Counted from the first letter of the stretch, positions 7,440 through 16,220 are shown. The stretch is DNA of 64,000 bases from Mucilaginibacter kameinonensis (GCF_003675385.1 NZ_RCWZ01000003.1:62001-126000); one strand, 5' to 3'. Made by a program: numbers and translations. Notes: a model not told the origin generated them from the sequence alone.

Positions 7440-9152
7440 ATGAAGGGAATTGGAGTTTCACCGGGCATTGCTATAGGAAGGGCGTTTGTTATTAAAAAAA
7501 ACGCGCCTGCCACCAACGGTATTGTTTTAAAAAACCAGGTTGAGATAGTAGCGGAAATTGAACGCTTTGACATTTCGGTTGTCAACGCGCTTGCCGAGAT
7601 CGATGCCATCAAGAACAACTCGCAACTGATGCTCAATGATGATGACATAGCTATACTGGAAACACAGGTGGAGCTGATCAATGATCCGCAAATCCGTGAA
7701 GATGTGGTAGCTAAAATTGAAGAAGAGAAAAAGACGGCGAACGATGCTATGATAGAAGTTACCGCCGGCATTGTCGCCCTGTTTGAAAGCATGGATGATG
7801 AGTATATGCGTGCCCGCTCGGCTGATTTTCAGGATATCGGCAACCGTATCCTCAAATACATCAACCGTACGGGTGATACCAATAACCGCTCGTTTGAGCC
7901 GGATACCATTGTTATTGCCGATGACCTCACTCCTTCTGATACGATCACTTTAGACCTTAACCTTGTCACCGGTTTTGCAACACAGGCGGGTAGCCGCACC
8001 TCGCACGCGGCCATCATAGCCAAATCAAAAGGGCTGCCTGCGGTTGTAGCCTGCGGCGATGAGTTAATGACTATCAATCATAACGACTTTATCATTTTAG
8101 ACGGCCTCAGCGGTTCGGTTTATGTTAACCCAGGCGAGGATATTATTAGCAGATACTCGGCTAAATCCGCCTCTTTCAGGCAACAGGCAGAGGTGTTAAA
8201 AATGGTTAAAGACAAGCCTGCCATTACCGCTGATGGTAAACAGGTGACCCTACTTGCCAATATTTCGAATGCCGATGACCTGGCTATGGTTCATGACAAC
8301 GGCGGCGAAGGTGTTGGCCTTTTCCGCACCGAAATGCTGTTTATGGACCGTGACACCTTCCCCGATGAAGATGAACAATTTGAGTTTTATAAAAAAGCGG
8401 TTTTAAAGGCAAAAGGCAAACCCATAGTTATACGAACCATTGATATAGGCGGCGATAAACACCTGTCATACTTCAACTTACCAACCGAACTTAATCCTTT
8501 TCTTGGCTATCGTGCAATCCGTATTTCGCTCGATCAGGAAGGTCTATTTATTGTGCAGCTTAAAGCCATTTTAAGGGCCTCCGCATTTGGATCGGTTAGT
8601 ATCATGTTCCCCATGATCTCTAACGTAAAAGAAATTCGCGAGGCGAAATTCATCCTGAATAAAGCAAAAAACGAACTGCTTGAAGCGGGTGTCGCATTCA
8701 ACAATGATGTGAAGGTTGGGATCATGGTCGAGATTCCATCAGCTGCTGTTACGGCGGATATCCTGGCTAAAGAAGTAGATTTTTTCAGCATCGGCACTAA
8801 TGACCTTTGCCAGTATACCCTGGCAGTGGACAGGATGAATGAAAAGATCACCCACCTGTACGACCCGTTTAATCCAGGTGTACTACGCCTCATTCTGAAT
8901 GTAATTGAACAAGGCCGTGCGCATAACATACACGTGGGCATGTGCGGCGAGATGGCCTCCGACCCGCTGGCAACCCTGTTATTATTAGGCATGGGGCTTG
9001 AAGAGTTTTCCATGAGTGCTGTCTCCATTCCAGCAATTAAAAACATCATCATTAATAACAGCGAAGCAACAGCTAAGCAGGTATGCCAACAGGTAATGGC
9101 CATGGATAGCTCAGAAAACGTTATTGCTTATTTAAAGGAGATAACCCAATGA
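7440..9152 (+). CDS. ptsI: PTS enzyme I (phosphoenolpyruvate-protein phosphotransferase)
   Basis: A 570-aa cytoplasmic enzyme that takes phosphate from PEP and gives it to HPr. The order is normal: HPr-binding helical domain, phosphohistidine domain with SRTSHAAIIAKSKGLPAV (H189, the same number as in E. coli), and a PEP-binding barrel with GVGLFRTEMLFMDR, the acidic FSIGTNDLCQYTLAVDR stretch and GMCGEMASDP (C502, again matching E. coli). All catalytic residues are present. The start is the ATG 12 nt after the EIIC-EIID stop. The stop overlaps the HPr start (ATGA). It is the only enzyme I in this window and sits inside the sugar-specific operon rather than in a separate pts operon. Confidence 0.95.
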   Translation: MKGIGVSPGIAIGRAFVIKKNAPATNGIVLKNQVEIVAEIERFDISVVNALAEIDAIKNNSQLMLNDDDIAILETQVELINDPQIREDVVAKIEEEKKTANDAMIEVTAGIVALFESMDDEYMRARSADFQDIGNRILKYINRTGDTNNRSFEPDTIVIADDLTPSDTITLDLNLVTGFATQAGSRTSHAAIIAKSKGLPAVVACGDELMTINHNDFIILDGLSGSVYVNPGEDIISRYSAKSASFRQQAEVLKMVKDKPAITADGKQVTLLANISNADDLAMVHDNGGEGVGLFRTEMLFMDRDTFPDEDEQFEFYKKAVLKAKGKPIVIRTIDIGGDKHLSYFNLPTELNPFLGYRAIRISLDQEGLFIVQLKAILRASAFGSVSIMFPMISNVKEIREAKFILNKAKNELLEAGVAFNNDVKVGIMVEIPSAAVTADILAKEVDFFSIGTNDLCQYTLAVDRMNEKITHLYDPFNPGVLRLILNVIEQGRAHNIHVGMCGEMASDPLATLLLLGMGLEEFSMSAVSIPAIKNIIINNSEATAKQVCQQVMAMDSSENVIAYLKEITQ

Positions 9153-9415
9153 TAACCAAAGATTATATCATCACATCGGCGCAGGGAATGCATGCCCGAC
9201 CGGCAACCCAGCTTGTTAAACTGGTAAAAGGCTTTAAATCTGCCACCAGTTTAAAAAAAGGCGATAAAACTGTTAAACTGAATAGCTTGCTTAATATCCT
9301 GTCGCTGAGCATTAAAGGCGGCGAAACCATTTCGGTAATTATGGATGGCGAGGATGAAGTGAGCGCAGCCGTTATTATCGATGATTTTTTCACAAAACAG
9401 CTTAAAGAACTATAA
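9149..9415 (+). CDS. ptsH: PTS phosphocarrier protein HPr
   Basis: An 88-aa protein of normal HPr length. H15 in SAQGMHARPATQL is the phosphocarrier histidine. S46 (VKLNSLLNILSL) is also present, the position that HPr kinase modifies in organisms that have it; no kinase gene is seen here. The start overlaps the ptsI stop by 4 nt and is preceded by AAGGAG at 9135-9140. HPr links enzyme I to the EIIA encoded at the head of the operon, so a complete PEP-to-sugar relay is encoded in about 4.5 kb. Confidence 0.95.
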   Translation: MITKDYIITSAQGMHARPATQLVKLVKGFKSATSLKKGDKTVKLNSLLNILSLSIKGGETISVIMDGEDEVSAAVIIDDFFTKQLKEL

Positions 9416-9435
9416 AAGCAAAAAAAACAATCTAT

Positions 9436-9564
9436 TCATTGCCGTTGACTTTAGTCAACGGTAATGGCAACAGTAAGGGTGCTTTAGCCCAAATGCAAGC
9501 GACAATCTGGCTAAAGCCGTTAAATTATTTGTCATTATCCCGTTGACTAAAGTCAACGGCAATG
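9436..9564. repeat. MITE-like palindromic element with 26-bp inverted ends
   Basis: The left end 9436-9461 is the perfect inverted copy of the right end 9539-9564. Each end is itself a palindrome (CCGTTGACT, two bases, AGTCAACGG). A second inverted pair lies inside (TGCTTTAGCC at 9480-9489 and GGCTAAAGCC at 9509-9518). The element is about 129 bp and non-coding. It fills the gap between ptsH and the deaminase gene and could fold in RNA as an attenuator or a processing site. It looks like a mobile miniature repeat of the REPIN/MITE kind. Confidence 0.6.
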
Positions 9565-9594
9565 ATTGAAAAAACAAAAACACCGACATCATAC

Positions 9595-10353
9595 ATGAAA
9601 GTAACTATAACCAAAAGCGAACAGGAATTTGATATCACCGCGGCATGGCGCATCATTGCGCAGATGCTTGAAAAACGGACATCGGTAATTGGCCTTTCAA
9701 CCGGGCAAACCACCATTGGCATGCACCGTATCGTTTCAGAAATTTACGCTCAATACCCGTTTGATGTATCAAACATTACCCTGTTTAATGTAGATGAACT
9801 CACTAACCTGGAGCGCGAATATGCAGGCAGCTGTTATACGATGATCCTGAACCAGATTGCCGGTCCGCTGGGGATTCCTGAAGAAAACTTTATTATGCCG
9901 CCTACCCTTTCTGATGATTTTGTGGCAGAGAGTATCCTGTTTGAAAAACGCCTCGCCGAGCGTGGCGGTGCCGATTTGCAGATGCTGGGTATCGGCAGTA
10001 ATGGGCATATTGGCATCAATCAGCCAGGAACGCCATTTGAAAGCGAGACCTGGGTATCACCAATGGATCCGGATTTTGAAGCTCGTGTACGCCGTGAAAC
10101 GCAAGTCCCACCAGAAACCGAACTTGGTGGCCTAACCCGTGGCGTTAAAAACATTATGCATACCCGCAAGCTTATCCTGATAGCCAAAGGCAGCCACAAA
10201 GCCGAAATTATTAAACAGGCCATATTAGGCCCGGTAACCACGGATATCCCGGCATCTGTAGTACAACTACATCCAAATTGCGAGATATTGTTAGATGCGG
10301 ATGCGGGCGCTTTAATAGCCGATTACGCTAAAGAACGTGGTTATAATTGGTAA
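9595..10353 (+). CDS. AgaI/NagB-like amino-sugar-6-phosphate deaminase-isomerase
   Basis: A 252-aa protein of the NagB/6-phosphogluconolactonase fold. I start it at the ATG at 9595 (MKVTITKSEQEF), because the earlier ATG at 9562 lies inside the palindromic repeat. Motifs: GLSTGQTTIGMH (phosphate binding), LFNVDELTNL, and GGADLQMLGIGSNGHIGINQPGTPF with the catalytic His. The family glutamate (usual FNEP or LNEP) is replaced by Gln in INQP, which is odd and may change activity. The C-terminal DIPASVVQLHPNCEILLD matches the galactosamine-6-phosphate deaminase AgaI style. It lies downstream of the PTS genes and would convert imported amino-sugar phosphate to a keto-sugar phosphate plus ammonia. 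Exact substrate is open. Confidence 0.8.
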   Translation: MKVTITKSEQEFDITAAWRIIAQMLEKRTSVIGLSTGQTTIGMHRIVSEIYAQYPFDVSNITLFNVDELTNLEREYAGSCYTMILNQIAGPLGIPEENFIMPPTLSDDFVAESILFEKRLAERGGADLQMLGIGSNGHIGINQPGTPFESETWVSPMDPDFEARVRRETQVPPETELGGLTRGVKNIMHTRKLILIAKGSHKAEIIKQAILGPVTTDIPASVVQLHPNCEILLDADAGALIADYAKERGYNW

Positions 10354-10447
10354 TTTATTTATAATCAACCTGAACTTTATAAAGCAGGCCACCGGGTACG
10401 ATATTACCCTCAGCTTAAGGAATCAAATAAACAAAGGATTTTAAAAC

Positions 10448-10551
10448 TCCCCTCTTGAGAGGGGCGCGGAGGGGCGAGGGTAGCAGGGGTGTGTTCTGCT
10501 ACAAGTTTATCGAAGCAGAAACACACCCCTCCGCCCCTCTCAAGAGGGGAA
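10448..10551. repeat. Long inverted repeat between convergent genes, probable two-way terminator
   Basis: G/C-rich arms: CCCCTCTTGAGAGGGGC at 10449-10465 with GGAGGGG and GGGGTGTGTTCTGCT on the left, and AGCAGAAACACACCCCTCCG then CCCCTCTCAAGAGGGG on the right. The arms pair around a loop near 10501-10513. It lies between the deaminase gene (plus) and the chitinase gene (minus), so it can stop both. Its GC content and internal sub-palindromes differ from the surroundings, so it may be a dispersed repeat. Confidence 0.55.
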
Positions 10552-10618
10552 TCGCACAATCCCACACTGTTCTTTGTTAAATTAACGCTGTTCTTTTTGC
10601 AATGAGTTTATACCATTT

Positions 10619-11767
10619 TTAATTCAAATGGCTATTAGCGGCGTCAAGCAAATACTCTTTCCTATCATCAACATATTCCCAGAACATTACCCCGGCCATA
10701 CCATTCTTTTTCACATACCGACATTTCTTTCTAATCGACCATTCATCGTCAAATGATAAAAACTGGCGGGTTGTGGGATTATACAAATACGGTGCTTTCG
10801 CACTCTTATCCCGATAATATTTAAATGCTTTGTTGGTAAGCAGACTATCTTTTATAAAGGTATAGCCACCGCCCCGCATCCTTTCGAGATTGCGCGAACC
10901 CAGCCCGGTTTTGGTACTGTCCGACACTCTTGTGGAACGACTGTAAAAAGCCATCCCTAAAACAAGCTTATTCCGCGGAACACCTGCTTCAATAAAAACC
11001 CTGGTGCCATTATCCGAATTATTTTCTGTCTTAAGATATTTTGAGGCATACAACCCAGTATGATGTACCGCTACATCGGCACCGTAATCGTAAGTCATGA
11101 GGTTGATATAATCCAGGCAAGCGCCTACTTTATCCATTTCTGTGTTCTGCACAAAATGCCTGAAGGCACCTACGGCTGCTGTAAGTAACATTTTTTTCCC
11201 TGTTTCTTTTTCAAGCGCGTTCAACTGAGTCCTCAGTTCCAGGAATAAACTGGTATAGTTCTGTTTATCCTCCGGGCGATGGACATTACCCGCGCCGGAT
11301 TCGTTAGGATATTCCCAGTCGATGTCAATGCCATCCATCTTAAACTTACGAACCAATTCAACAGCACTGGCCGCAAAAGCTTTACGCGAAGTATCAGTAA
11401 GTGCCATGTCTGAAAAGTTTTTGCTCCACAGCCACCCGCCTATCGAAATCAAAACTTTCAAATCGGTGTTCTTTTTCTTCAATCCAACCAAATACCTGAA
11501 ATTGATGGTATCTGTTCGGGGATGTGTAAGAAAAGCCCGGTTCCCGATTACATTTACAAACGCGTAGTTAATATGGGTAAGCTTTGCCGGATGAACCATG
11601 TTGGTATCTATCAACCCGCGAAAACCACTCACATAGCCGATTATAACATGCTTTTTAGCCCGGTTTTTCTGCGCGTAAACCAGGTTTGCCGAAAGTATAA
11701 GGCATAGGAAAGCAATCAGCCGGGTTTTATATTGCCCCGGCCGCAATAATGATGCAAAGTTTGTCAT
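10619..11767 (-). CDS. GH18 chitinase-like secreted glycosidase
   Basis: A 382-aa protein with a signal peptide (cleavage near NLVYAQ), then a single GH18 barrel. The catalytic motif DGIDIDWEYP (DxxDxDxE, general acid E152) is intact, as are the strand motifs VLISIGGW and LMTYDYG, GMAFYSRS, and the C-terminal GVMFWEYVDD. GH18 enzymes cut beta-1,4 linkages next to N-acetylglucosamine by substrate-assisted catalysis and so need an N-acetyl group. It is the last gene of a three-gene operon, 23 nt after the DUF5009 gene. No carbohydrate-binding module or sorting tail is seen. Together with the amino-sugar PTS it suggests use of chitin-like or GlcNAc-containing glycans. Confidence 0.92.
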   Translation of the reverse strand: MTNFASLLRPGQYKTRLIAFLCLILSANLVYAQKNRAKKHVIIGYVSGFRGLIDTNMVHPAKLTHINYAFVNVIGNRAFLTHPRTDTINFRYLVGLKKKNTDLKVLISIGGWLWSKNFSDMALTDTSRKAFAASAVELVRKFKMDGIDIDWEYPNESGAGNVHRPEDKQNYTSLFLELRTQLNALEKETGKKMLLTAAVGAFRHFVQNTEMDKVGACLDYINLMTYDYGADVAVHHTGLYASKYLKTENNSDNGTRVFIEAGVPRNKLVLGMAFYSRSTRVSDSTKTGLGSRNLERMRGGGYTFIKDSLLTNKAFKYYRDKSAKAPYLYNPTTRQFLSFDDEWSIRKKCRYVKKNGMAGVMFWEYVDDRKEYLLDAANSHLN

Positions 11768-11790
11768 TAGAATTTAGGTATGTATAATAT

Positions 11791-13050
11791 TTAAATTTTC
11801 AGGCGTAATCTTTTCTTTTCAAGTAGTCCGACAAATAGAATAATGATCACAGCTGTAAGGAATGAACGCAGCAATCCCGGAAATCCATTATTAATGATGC
11901 TCGGATAGTTAATATGAAGTAACTCCAGAATAAACACCTGGAAATACGGAATCAGGTAACAGGTGAGCGTACTGGTGCCGGCGGGTTTGATCCAGTTAAA
12001 GGCGCTTATTTTCCCTTTAACATCAACCACATATATCAATATTAAAAACGCCAGCGTAGTAATGCCCGAGCAAATAAGCACCCATGCCGGTGTTGAACGA
12101 ATTTTGGAAATCCCTTCGGTATAAGGCCTCAAAGCAAAACCTGCAAACAGGAACAGAACGCCAATAATTGCCAATGTAGCCCAGATCCGTTGCGTTTTAC
12201 CTTGTTCAACCAATTTAGCGTAGATGCCAGAGATAACCACGCCCCCCATAGTTAAAGTCATGGTTGAGGCATCATGGATTATCCAGAGTGGTTTTAAAAA
12301 GATAATCGCGTTGCCAAGAAAGCTTCCGGTAAAGTTGTTACCGGCGATAGTGACCATTTCTTCATCACGCGTTACTTTTATCTTAAATACCGAGTGGGCA
12401 ATAATATTAATGGCTATCAGTACTACCCATGCTACGACAAGCCTGTTTAATTTTCCTTTAACTGCGACAAATATCAGCGCGCAAACCAGGTATGCCCAGC
12501 CTATTAAACCTAATATTCCCCACCAGGATGGTTCCATCCACCTTACCTCACCATCTTCGCCTCCTTTATAAATTACGGCCATGGCTATCAACATAATAAT
12601 CCCCAGCATTTGCAGCGAATATCTTTTGGCCTTTGCCATAGTTTCGGGGTAATCCAGCCAGATCAGGAAGAACGTTGTTGTAATAACCAGCGCCCATGCT
12701 GCTTTCGGAATTATAGCAGCCGATGAATTATAATCTTCAAGGTTTACATGGTAAAAACCCATAATGAGCAATGCAACACTCCTTATCAGTATGTAAAACA
12801 AAACCTGCCGGCCGCTATCACCTTTTTTGATCCTGTTATTGATGGCAAATGGTAACGACAAGCCAACGATGAACAAAAATGCCGGAAAAATAGTGTCGGC
12901 AAAACCCATCCTGTCCTCAAATCCCTTGGCATGGTCTATCCACTCGGGAATATGCTTTACACCGCTGGCATCGTTAACAAATATCATCAGCAGCATAGTG
13001 ATAGCACGCAATACATCGATGGATAACAAGCGCTTTGGTAATTGTTGCAT
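11791..13050 (-). CDS. DUF5009/HGSNAT-like membrane acyltransferase
   Basis: A 419-aa integral membrane protein with about ten helices. The N-terminus (RLLSIDVLRAITMLLMIFVN, then FADTIFPAFLFIVGLSLPFA) is the signature of the heparan-alpha-glucosaminide N-acetyltransferase-like group (DUF5009/DUF1624). Members related to HGSNAT move acetyl groups from cytoplasmic acetyl-CoA to terminal glucosamine on the other side of the membrane. In this operon, between a polysaccharide-lyase-fold protein and a GH18 enzyme that needs N-acetyl groups, an amino-sugar acetylation role is attractive but unproven. Start ATG at 13050; 21 nt after the upstream gene. Confidence 0.82.
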   Translation of the reverse strand: MQQLPKRLLSIDVLRAITMLLMIFVNDASGVKHIPEWIDHAKGFEDRMGFADTIFPAFLFIVGLSLPFAINNRIKKGDSGRQVLFYILIRSVALLIMGFYHVNLEDYNSSAAIIPKAAWALVITTTFFLIWLDYPETMAKAKRYSLQMLGIIMLIAMAVIYKGGEDGEVRWMEPSWWGILGLIGWAYLVCALIFVAVKGKLNRLVVAWVVLIAINIIAHSVFKIKVTRDEEMVTIAGNNFTGSFLGNAIIFLKPLWIIHDASTMTLTMGGVVISGIYAKLVEQGKTQRIWATLAIIGVLFLFAGFALRPYTEGISKIRSTPAWVLICSGITTLAFLILIYVVDVKGKISAFNWIKPAGTSTLTCYLIPYFQVFILELLHINYPSIINNGFPGLLRSFLTAVIIILFVGLLEKKRLRLKI

Positions 13051-13071
13051 ATGGCTTTATTTAGGGATGTT

Positions 13072-16068
13072 TTATTTAGCTTTTACGGAAAACAATGAGT
13101 TATGGCTCGTAATATATAGAGTATTATTATCAGAACCACCAAACGCTAATCCCGTTGGTCGTTCTGGTACTTTTATCACATTGATTTGTTTACCTGCACT
13201 ATCATATACATAAATCTGTCCGTCGGCTATATAAACATTTCCTTTATCGTCGGTTGCAGAGGCAAACTCACCTCTTTCGGCAAAATATTTTAAATCAGAA
13301 AGATAACCATCCTTGCTTACAGTTGTGCTCACGGTACGTTTGTCATACTCATCGCTGCTGTAGAGTAGCTTTCCGGGATACGCGGCTGCCAAAGCTGTTG
13401 ACCTGGCCAAATCGTACACCGCCGGGATAATAGTCACTCCATCTGGCGCTACAAAACACTCCGTTAGCTTATTTACTGTTACCGCATTAAAATCATGATA
13501 GTCACGCCAGCGGTGCGCCGGGTACAGCGCTTTATAAACAGGGTTCACCTGCCCCATGGGTACTATTTTCAGCTTCTGGATAGTTTCATCGGGATTGTTA
13601 GGGTCGATACTGTAAGCCCAACTTGCAAAACCCGAATTACCCCACCCACTAAAAGAGGTACCTCCGGCATCGGCAGGATTATCAAACTTTTCGGGCTTGC
13701 CGTTTATCAGATAGCCAGGCTTCGGCACATATTTAAAAACAACGAGCAGATTGTCATTTTTGTCACAGGCTAAGGATAGTGGCTCCCATGGATAGTCAGC
13801 GAGTAAACTGATCTGCTTATCCGCCGCCGACCATTTATAGATCCTTTTCATGCGCTGCTCGCTGAAATAAATATTGCCTTTACTATCGGCACACACTGCC
13901 GATACAAATTCAAAACCCGTTGCAAGCTTATTGATGGTGCCGCCTTGCTGTTCGGCCGTGTTGGCTTTATCATCAATATAAAGTCGTGCAAATTCCCATG
14001 GCCTTACTTCCGTAGCAGTATTGATGTCATACAATGGCAAAGTTGTGGTATATTTTATCTGGCTGTAATTGTGAACGTTCAGCAACTCAATGTTTTTACC
14101 TCCCCATTTCCTGATGGAGTACGGTGCGGGCTTGTTAACCCTGATCACCCTGAACATGTACAGGTTGGCAAACACCATATTACTTGAATATTCTAACTCC
14201 ATAGGCTGGCACTCGGTACTTTCCCGGCTTTCTTCCTCTAACTGCATAGCGTATACCTTCCAGTTAGAAACGTTGTTAAAACGTACTTCGTTACGCACAT
14301 GATGTTCTATCGACATGGCATAAATACGACCGGGAGTTTGCGTATTGGAAATATAAGTACCGGCAGTAGCGTAAGTATTGGCGCTCCAGATATCTTTAAA
14401 AGTACCGCCGCCGCCATCTGTTACCCAAAGGCTCCAATACTGTGTATCCCACGATGAGTCCGTTCCATTTTGAGCCCGGTTATAGGCGCCACCGCCCGCT
14501 GTACTTTTGGGCGCGCCAACACGCTGCATACCGCCATGACCGCCAACAAATTTCACATCGTTCAAATATGAACCAGCACCTGCCATCCATTTGCAAGCTA
14601 CAGCACGCGGGTTATCAGCATTAGTACAAAGACCGATCCCGCTTAAAATATTGCTCCCTCCTTTTGATGATTCCAGCAGCGCTACCGGGCCACCAAAGCC
14701 GCCGAAAGCAGGTGTATTATCGGTAATTAAAAACTGTGTAGCAATGGGGTTCAAACCAATCAATTTGGTATCGGGCTTTAGTTTAATAGTTTGGCTAACG
14801 CGATACCATCCTTGTGGCACATATATGGTTTCGTATTTGTCAATAGCTGCCTGTATAGCTTGTGTGTCGTCAGTAACGCCATCGCCTTTAGCACCGATAG
14901 CCTTTAGGTTAGCCCAGGTTTCAATTGCCGGAAAATCGGGGATATCCTTTTTGGCAGCCTCTGGCAATGCGGTCAAAGGTTCTTGTTCATTGGTGGTTTT
15001 ATATTGCGGATCTGCATCAAGGCCATCCATCTGTAAACCATAAGTGAAGTTTTTTACACGGTAGATGTTCCCCCCTCCCGGAGTTGTTTTGCCGCTACGG
15101 CGATAGCTGGCTAATACAGGCACATTACGGCAAACCACGTTACGAAGATTGATCTGGTTGAAAGCATTGTCCTCATTACTGATGATGATAGCCGGCCCGC
15201 TTACGCCATCAAAACGGCAATCTTCCATAAATAATTTTTCATGATAGTTGGGATTAATGCTGATTACCGTTGGCACATGCTTAACATTCATACGCACAAT
15301 GGTAAGCCCTGCCTCCTGGGTGCGAATGGCAGCCTCACGCTGGCCTTCAAAATAAGTATCCACCATCATAAACTGCCAGCCAGGTGATGGTTTGGTGGTA
15401 TAGATACCATACTGGCCACCAAAAAAGCGAACATCCTCCATTTCGTTACCTACATCAAACATACCCGCCAGTCCTTTGCCAATATTTACATCCACATGAG
15501 CTATAAAACTATGCTGTGCAAAATGGGTGCGCATAGCAACCGCGTAAGGATTGCCATCATTTATTTTAAGGTTAATGTTTGATATTGAGCTATAAAAAGT
15601 TGACGCGCCCGCATCATGTACCTCATCGCCGGGTTTAGATAGGCTGCTTACAAACCAAAACACGTACTTAGCATGGCCTTTATCATTTTCATCAGCGGTT
15701 TGAAAACCGGGCGAATTTTTAGCCAGGATAATCTGCGGTCTGTTTTTGCCGTAACCTATCAGCCTTACAGCAGTTGGTATAAATATAGTTTTGGAGATCA
15801 GGTATTTCCCTTCGGGGATAAAAAGCACGCCAAAGTTATGCTCGGTTTTCACTTTGGTAATGGCCGCCTGTAGTTCATCTGAAACATCGGTTTTGCCATC
15901 GGCCTTGATCTTAAAATTTTCGGGAGTAAAATAAACAGCGTCCGAATCCTGCAAACGGGCCTGGTATACGGATTTACCTCCATTATCGTTCTTTGCAGAG
16001 ATATTATTGCCGAAACAAAAGGTTTGAATAAAAATAAACGCGGTGACTAACAGGGTTCCCTTTTTCAC
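13072..16068 (-). CDS. Large secreted pectate-lyase-fold protein with beta-propeller tail
   Basis: A 998-aa protein. The start is GTG at 16068, chosen because a signal peptide follows at once (MKKGTLLVTAFIFIQTFCFG). It has two copies of the pectate-lyase-3/end-sheath beta-helix head: FKIKADGKTDVSDELQAAI at about residue 50 and GAKGDGVTDDTQAIQAAIDK at about residue 395, each followed by a long right-handed beta-helix. From about residue 715 there is an SMP-30/NHL-like propeller (VSAVCADSKGNIYFSEQ, LSLACDKNDNLLVVF, DDKGNVYIADGQIYVYD). No catalytic residues can be assigned. It may bind or cut a polysaccharide outside the cytoplasm. It is first in the operon with the DUF5009 and GH18 genes, behind a copy of the shared regulatory site. 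Confidence 0.85.
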   Translation of the reverse strand: MKKGTLLVTAFIFIQTFCFGNNISAKNDNGGKSVYQARLQDSDAVYFTPENFKIKADGKTDVSDELQAAITKVKTEHNFGVLFIPEGKYLISKTIFIPTAVRLIGYGKNRPQIILAKNSPGFQTADENDKGHAKYVFWFVSSLSKPGDEVHDAGASTFYSSISNINLKINDGNPYAVAMRTHFAQHSFIAHVDVNIGKGLAGMFDVGNEMEDVRFFGGQYGIYTTKPSPGWQFMMVDTYFEGQREAAIRTQEAGLTIVRMNVKHVPTVISINPNYHEKLFMEDCRFDGVSGPAIIISNEDNAFNQINLRNVVCRNVPVLASYRRSGKTTPGGGNIYRVKNFTYGLQMDGLDADPQYKTTNEQEPLTALPEAAKKDIPDFPAIETWANLKAIGAKGDGVTDDTQAIQAAIDKYETIYVPQGWYRVSQTIKLKPDTKLIGLNPIATQFLITDNTPAFGGFGGPVALLESSKGGSNILSGIGLCTNADNPRAVACKWMAGAGSYLNDVKFVGGHGGMQRVGAPKSTAGGGAYNRAQNGTDSSWDTQYWSLWVTDGGGGTFKDIWSANTYATAGTYISNTQTPGRIYAMSIEHHVRNEVRFNNVSNWKVYAMQLEEESRESTECQPMELEYSSNMVFANLYMFRVIRVNKPAPYSIRKWGGKNIELLNVHNYSQIKYTTTLPLYDINTATEVRPWEFARLYIDDKANTAEQQGGTINKLATGFEFVSAVCADSKGNIYFSEQRMKRIYKWSAADKQISLLADYPWEPLSLACDKNDNLLVVFKYVPKPGYLINGKPEKFDNPADAGGTSFSGWGNSGFASWAYSIDPNNPDETIQKLKIVPMGQVNPVYKALYPAHRWRDYHDFNAVTVNKLTECFVAPDGVTIIPAVYDLARSTALAAAYPGKLLYSSDEYDKRTVSTTVSKDGYLSDLKYFAERGEFASATDDKGNVYIADGQIYVYDSAGKQINVIKVPERPTGLAFGGSDNNTLYITSHNSLFSVKAK

Positions 16069-16182
16069 TTTTTTTTAATATGGTTTATATGGTACCGACA
16101 TCCAATGTACATAATAAATCAGCCGTACTTTTTTACAGGCCATGTAAAATTGCTGATAGGCGTATACCGGATTGTTGGTGCA

Positions 16183-16190
16183 CAAATCTA
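16183..16190 (-). promoter_or_regulatory. -7 promoter box for the lyase-DUF5009-GH18 operon
   Basis: Minus-strand TAGATTTG matches TAnnTTTG exactly. The -33 place holds TAGC within AATAGCA at 16209-16215, not TTTG. It lies 30 nt from the regulatory site at 16221-16240. The untranslated leader would be about 110 nt. Confidence 0.6.
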
Positions 16191-16220
16191 TCTGATAGTG
16201 CTGTTTGATGCTATTATTAC

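Noticed and set aside
8534..9103. A 189-codon minus-strand frame inside ptsI
   Set aside because: It is fully antisense to enzyme I, whose catalytic residues are intact. The frame is long only because of codon bias on the other strand.
9562..9594. Earlier ATG start for the deaminase gene
   Set aside because: It sits inside the palindromic repeat element and would add 11 residues with no match to the family N-terminus. The ATG at 9595 fits better.
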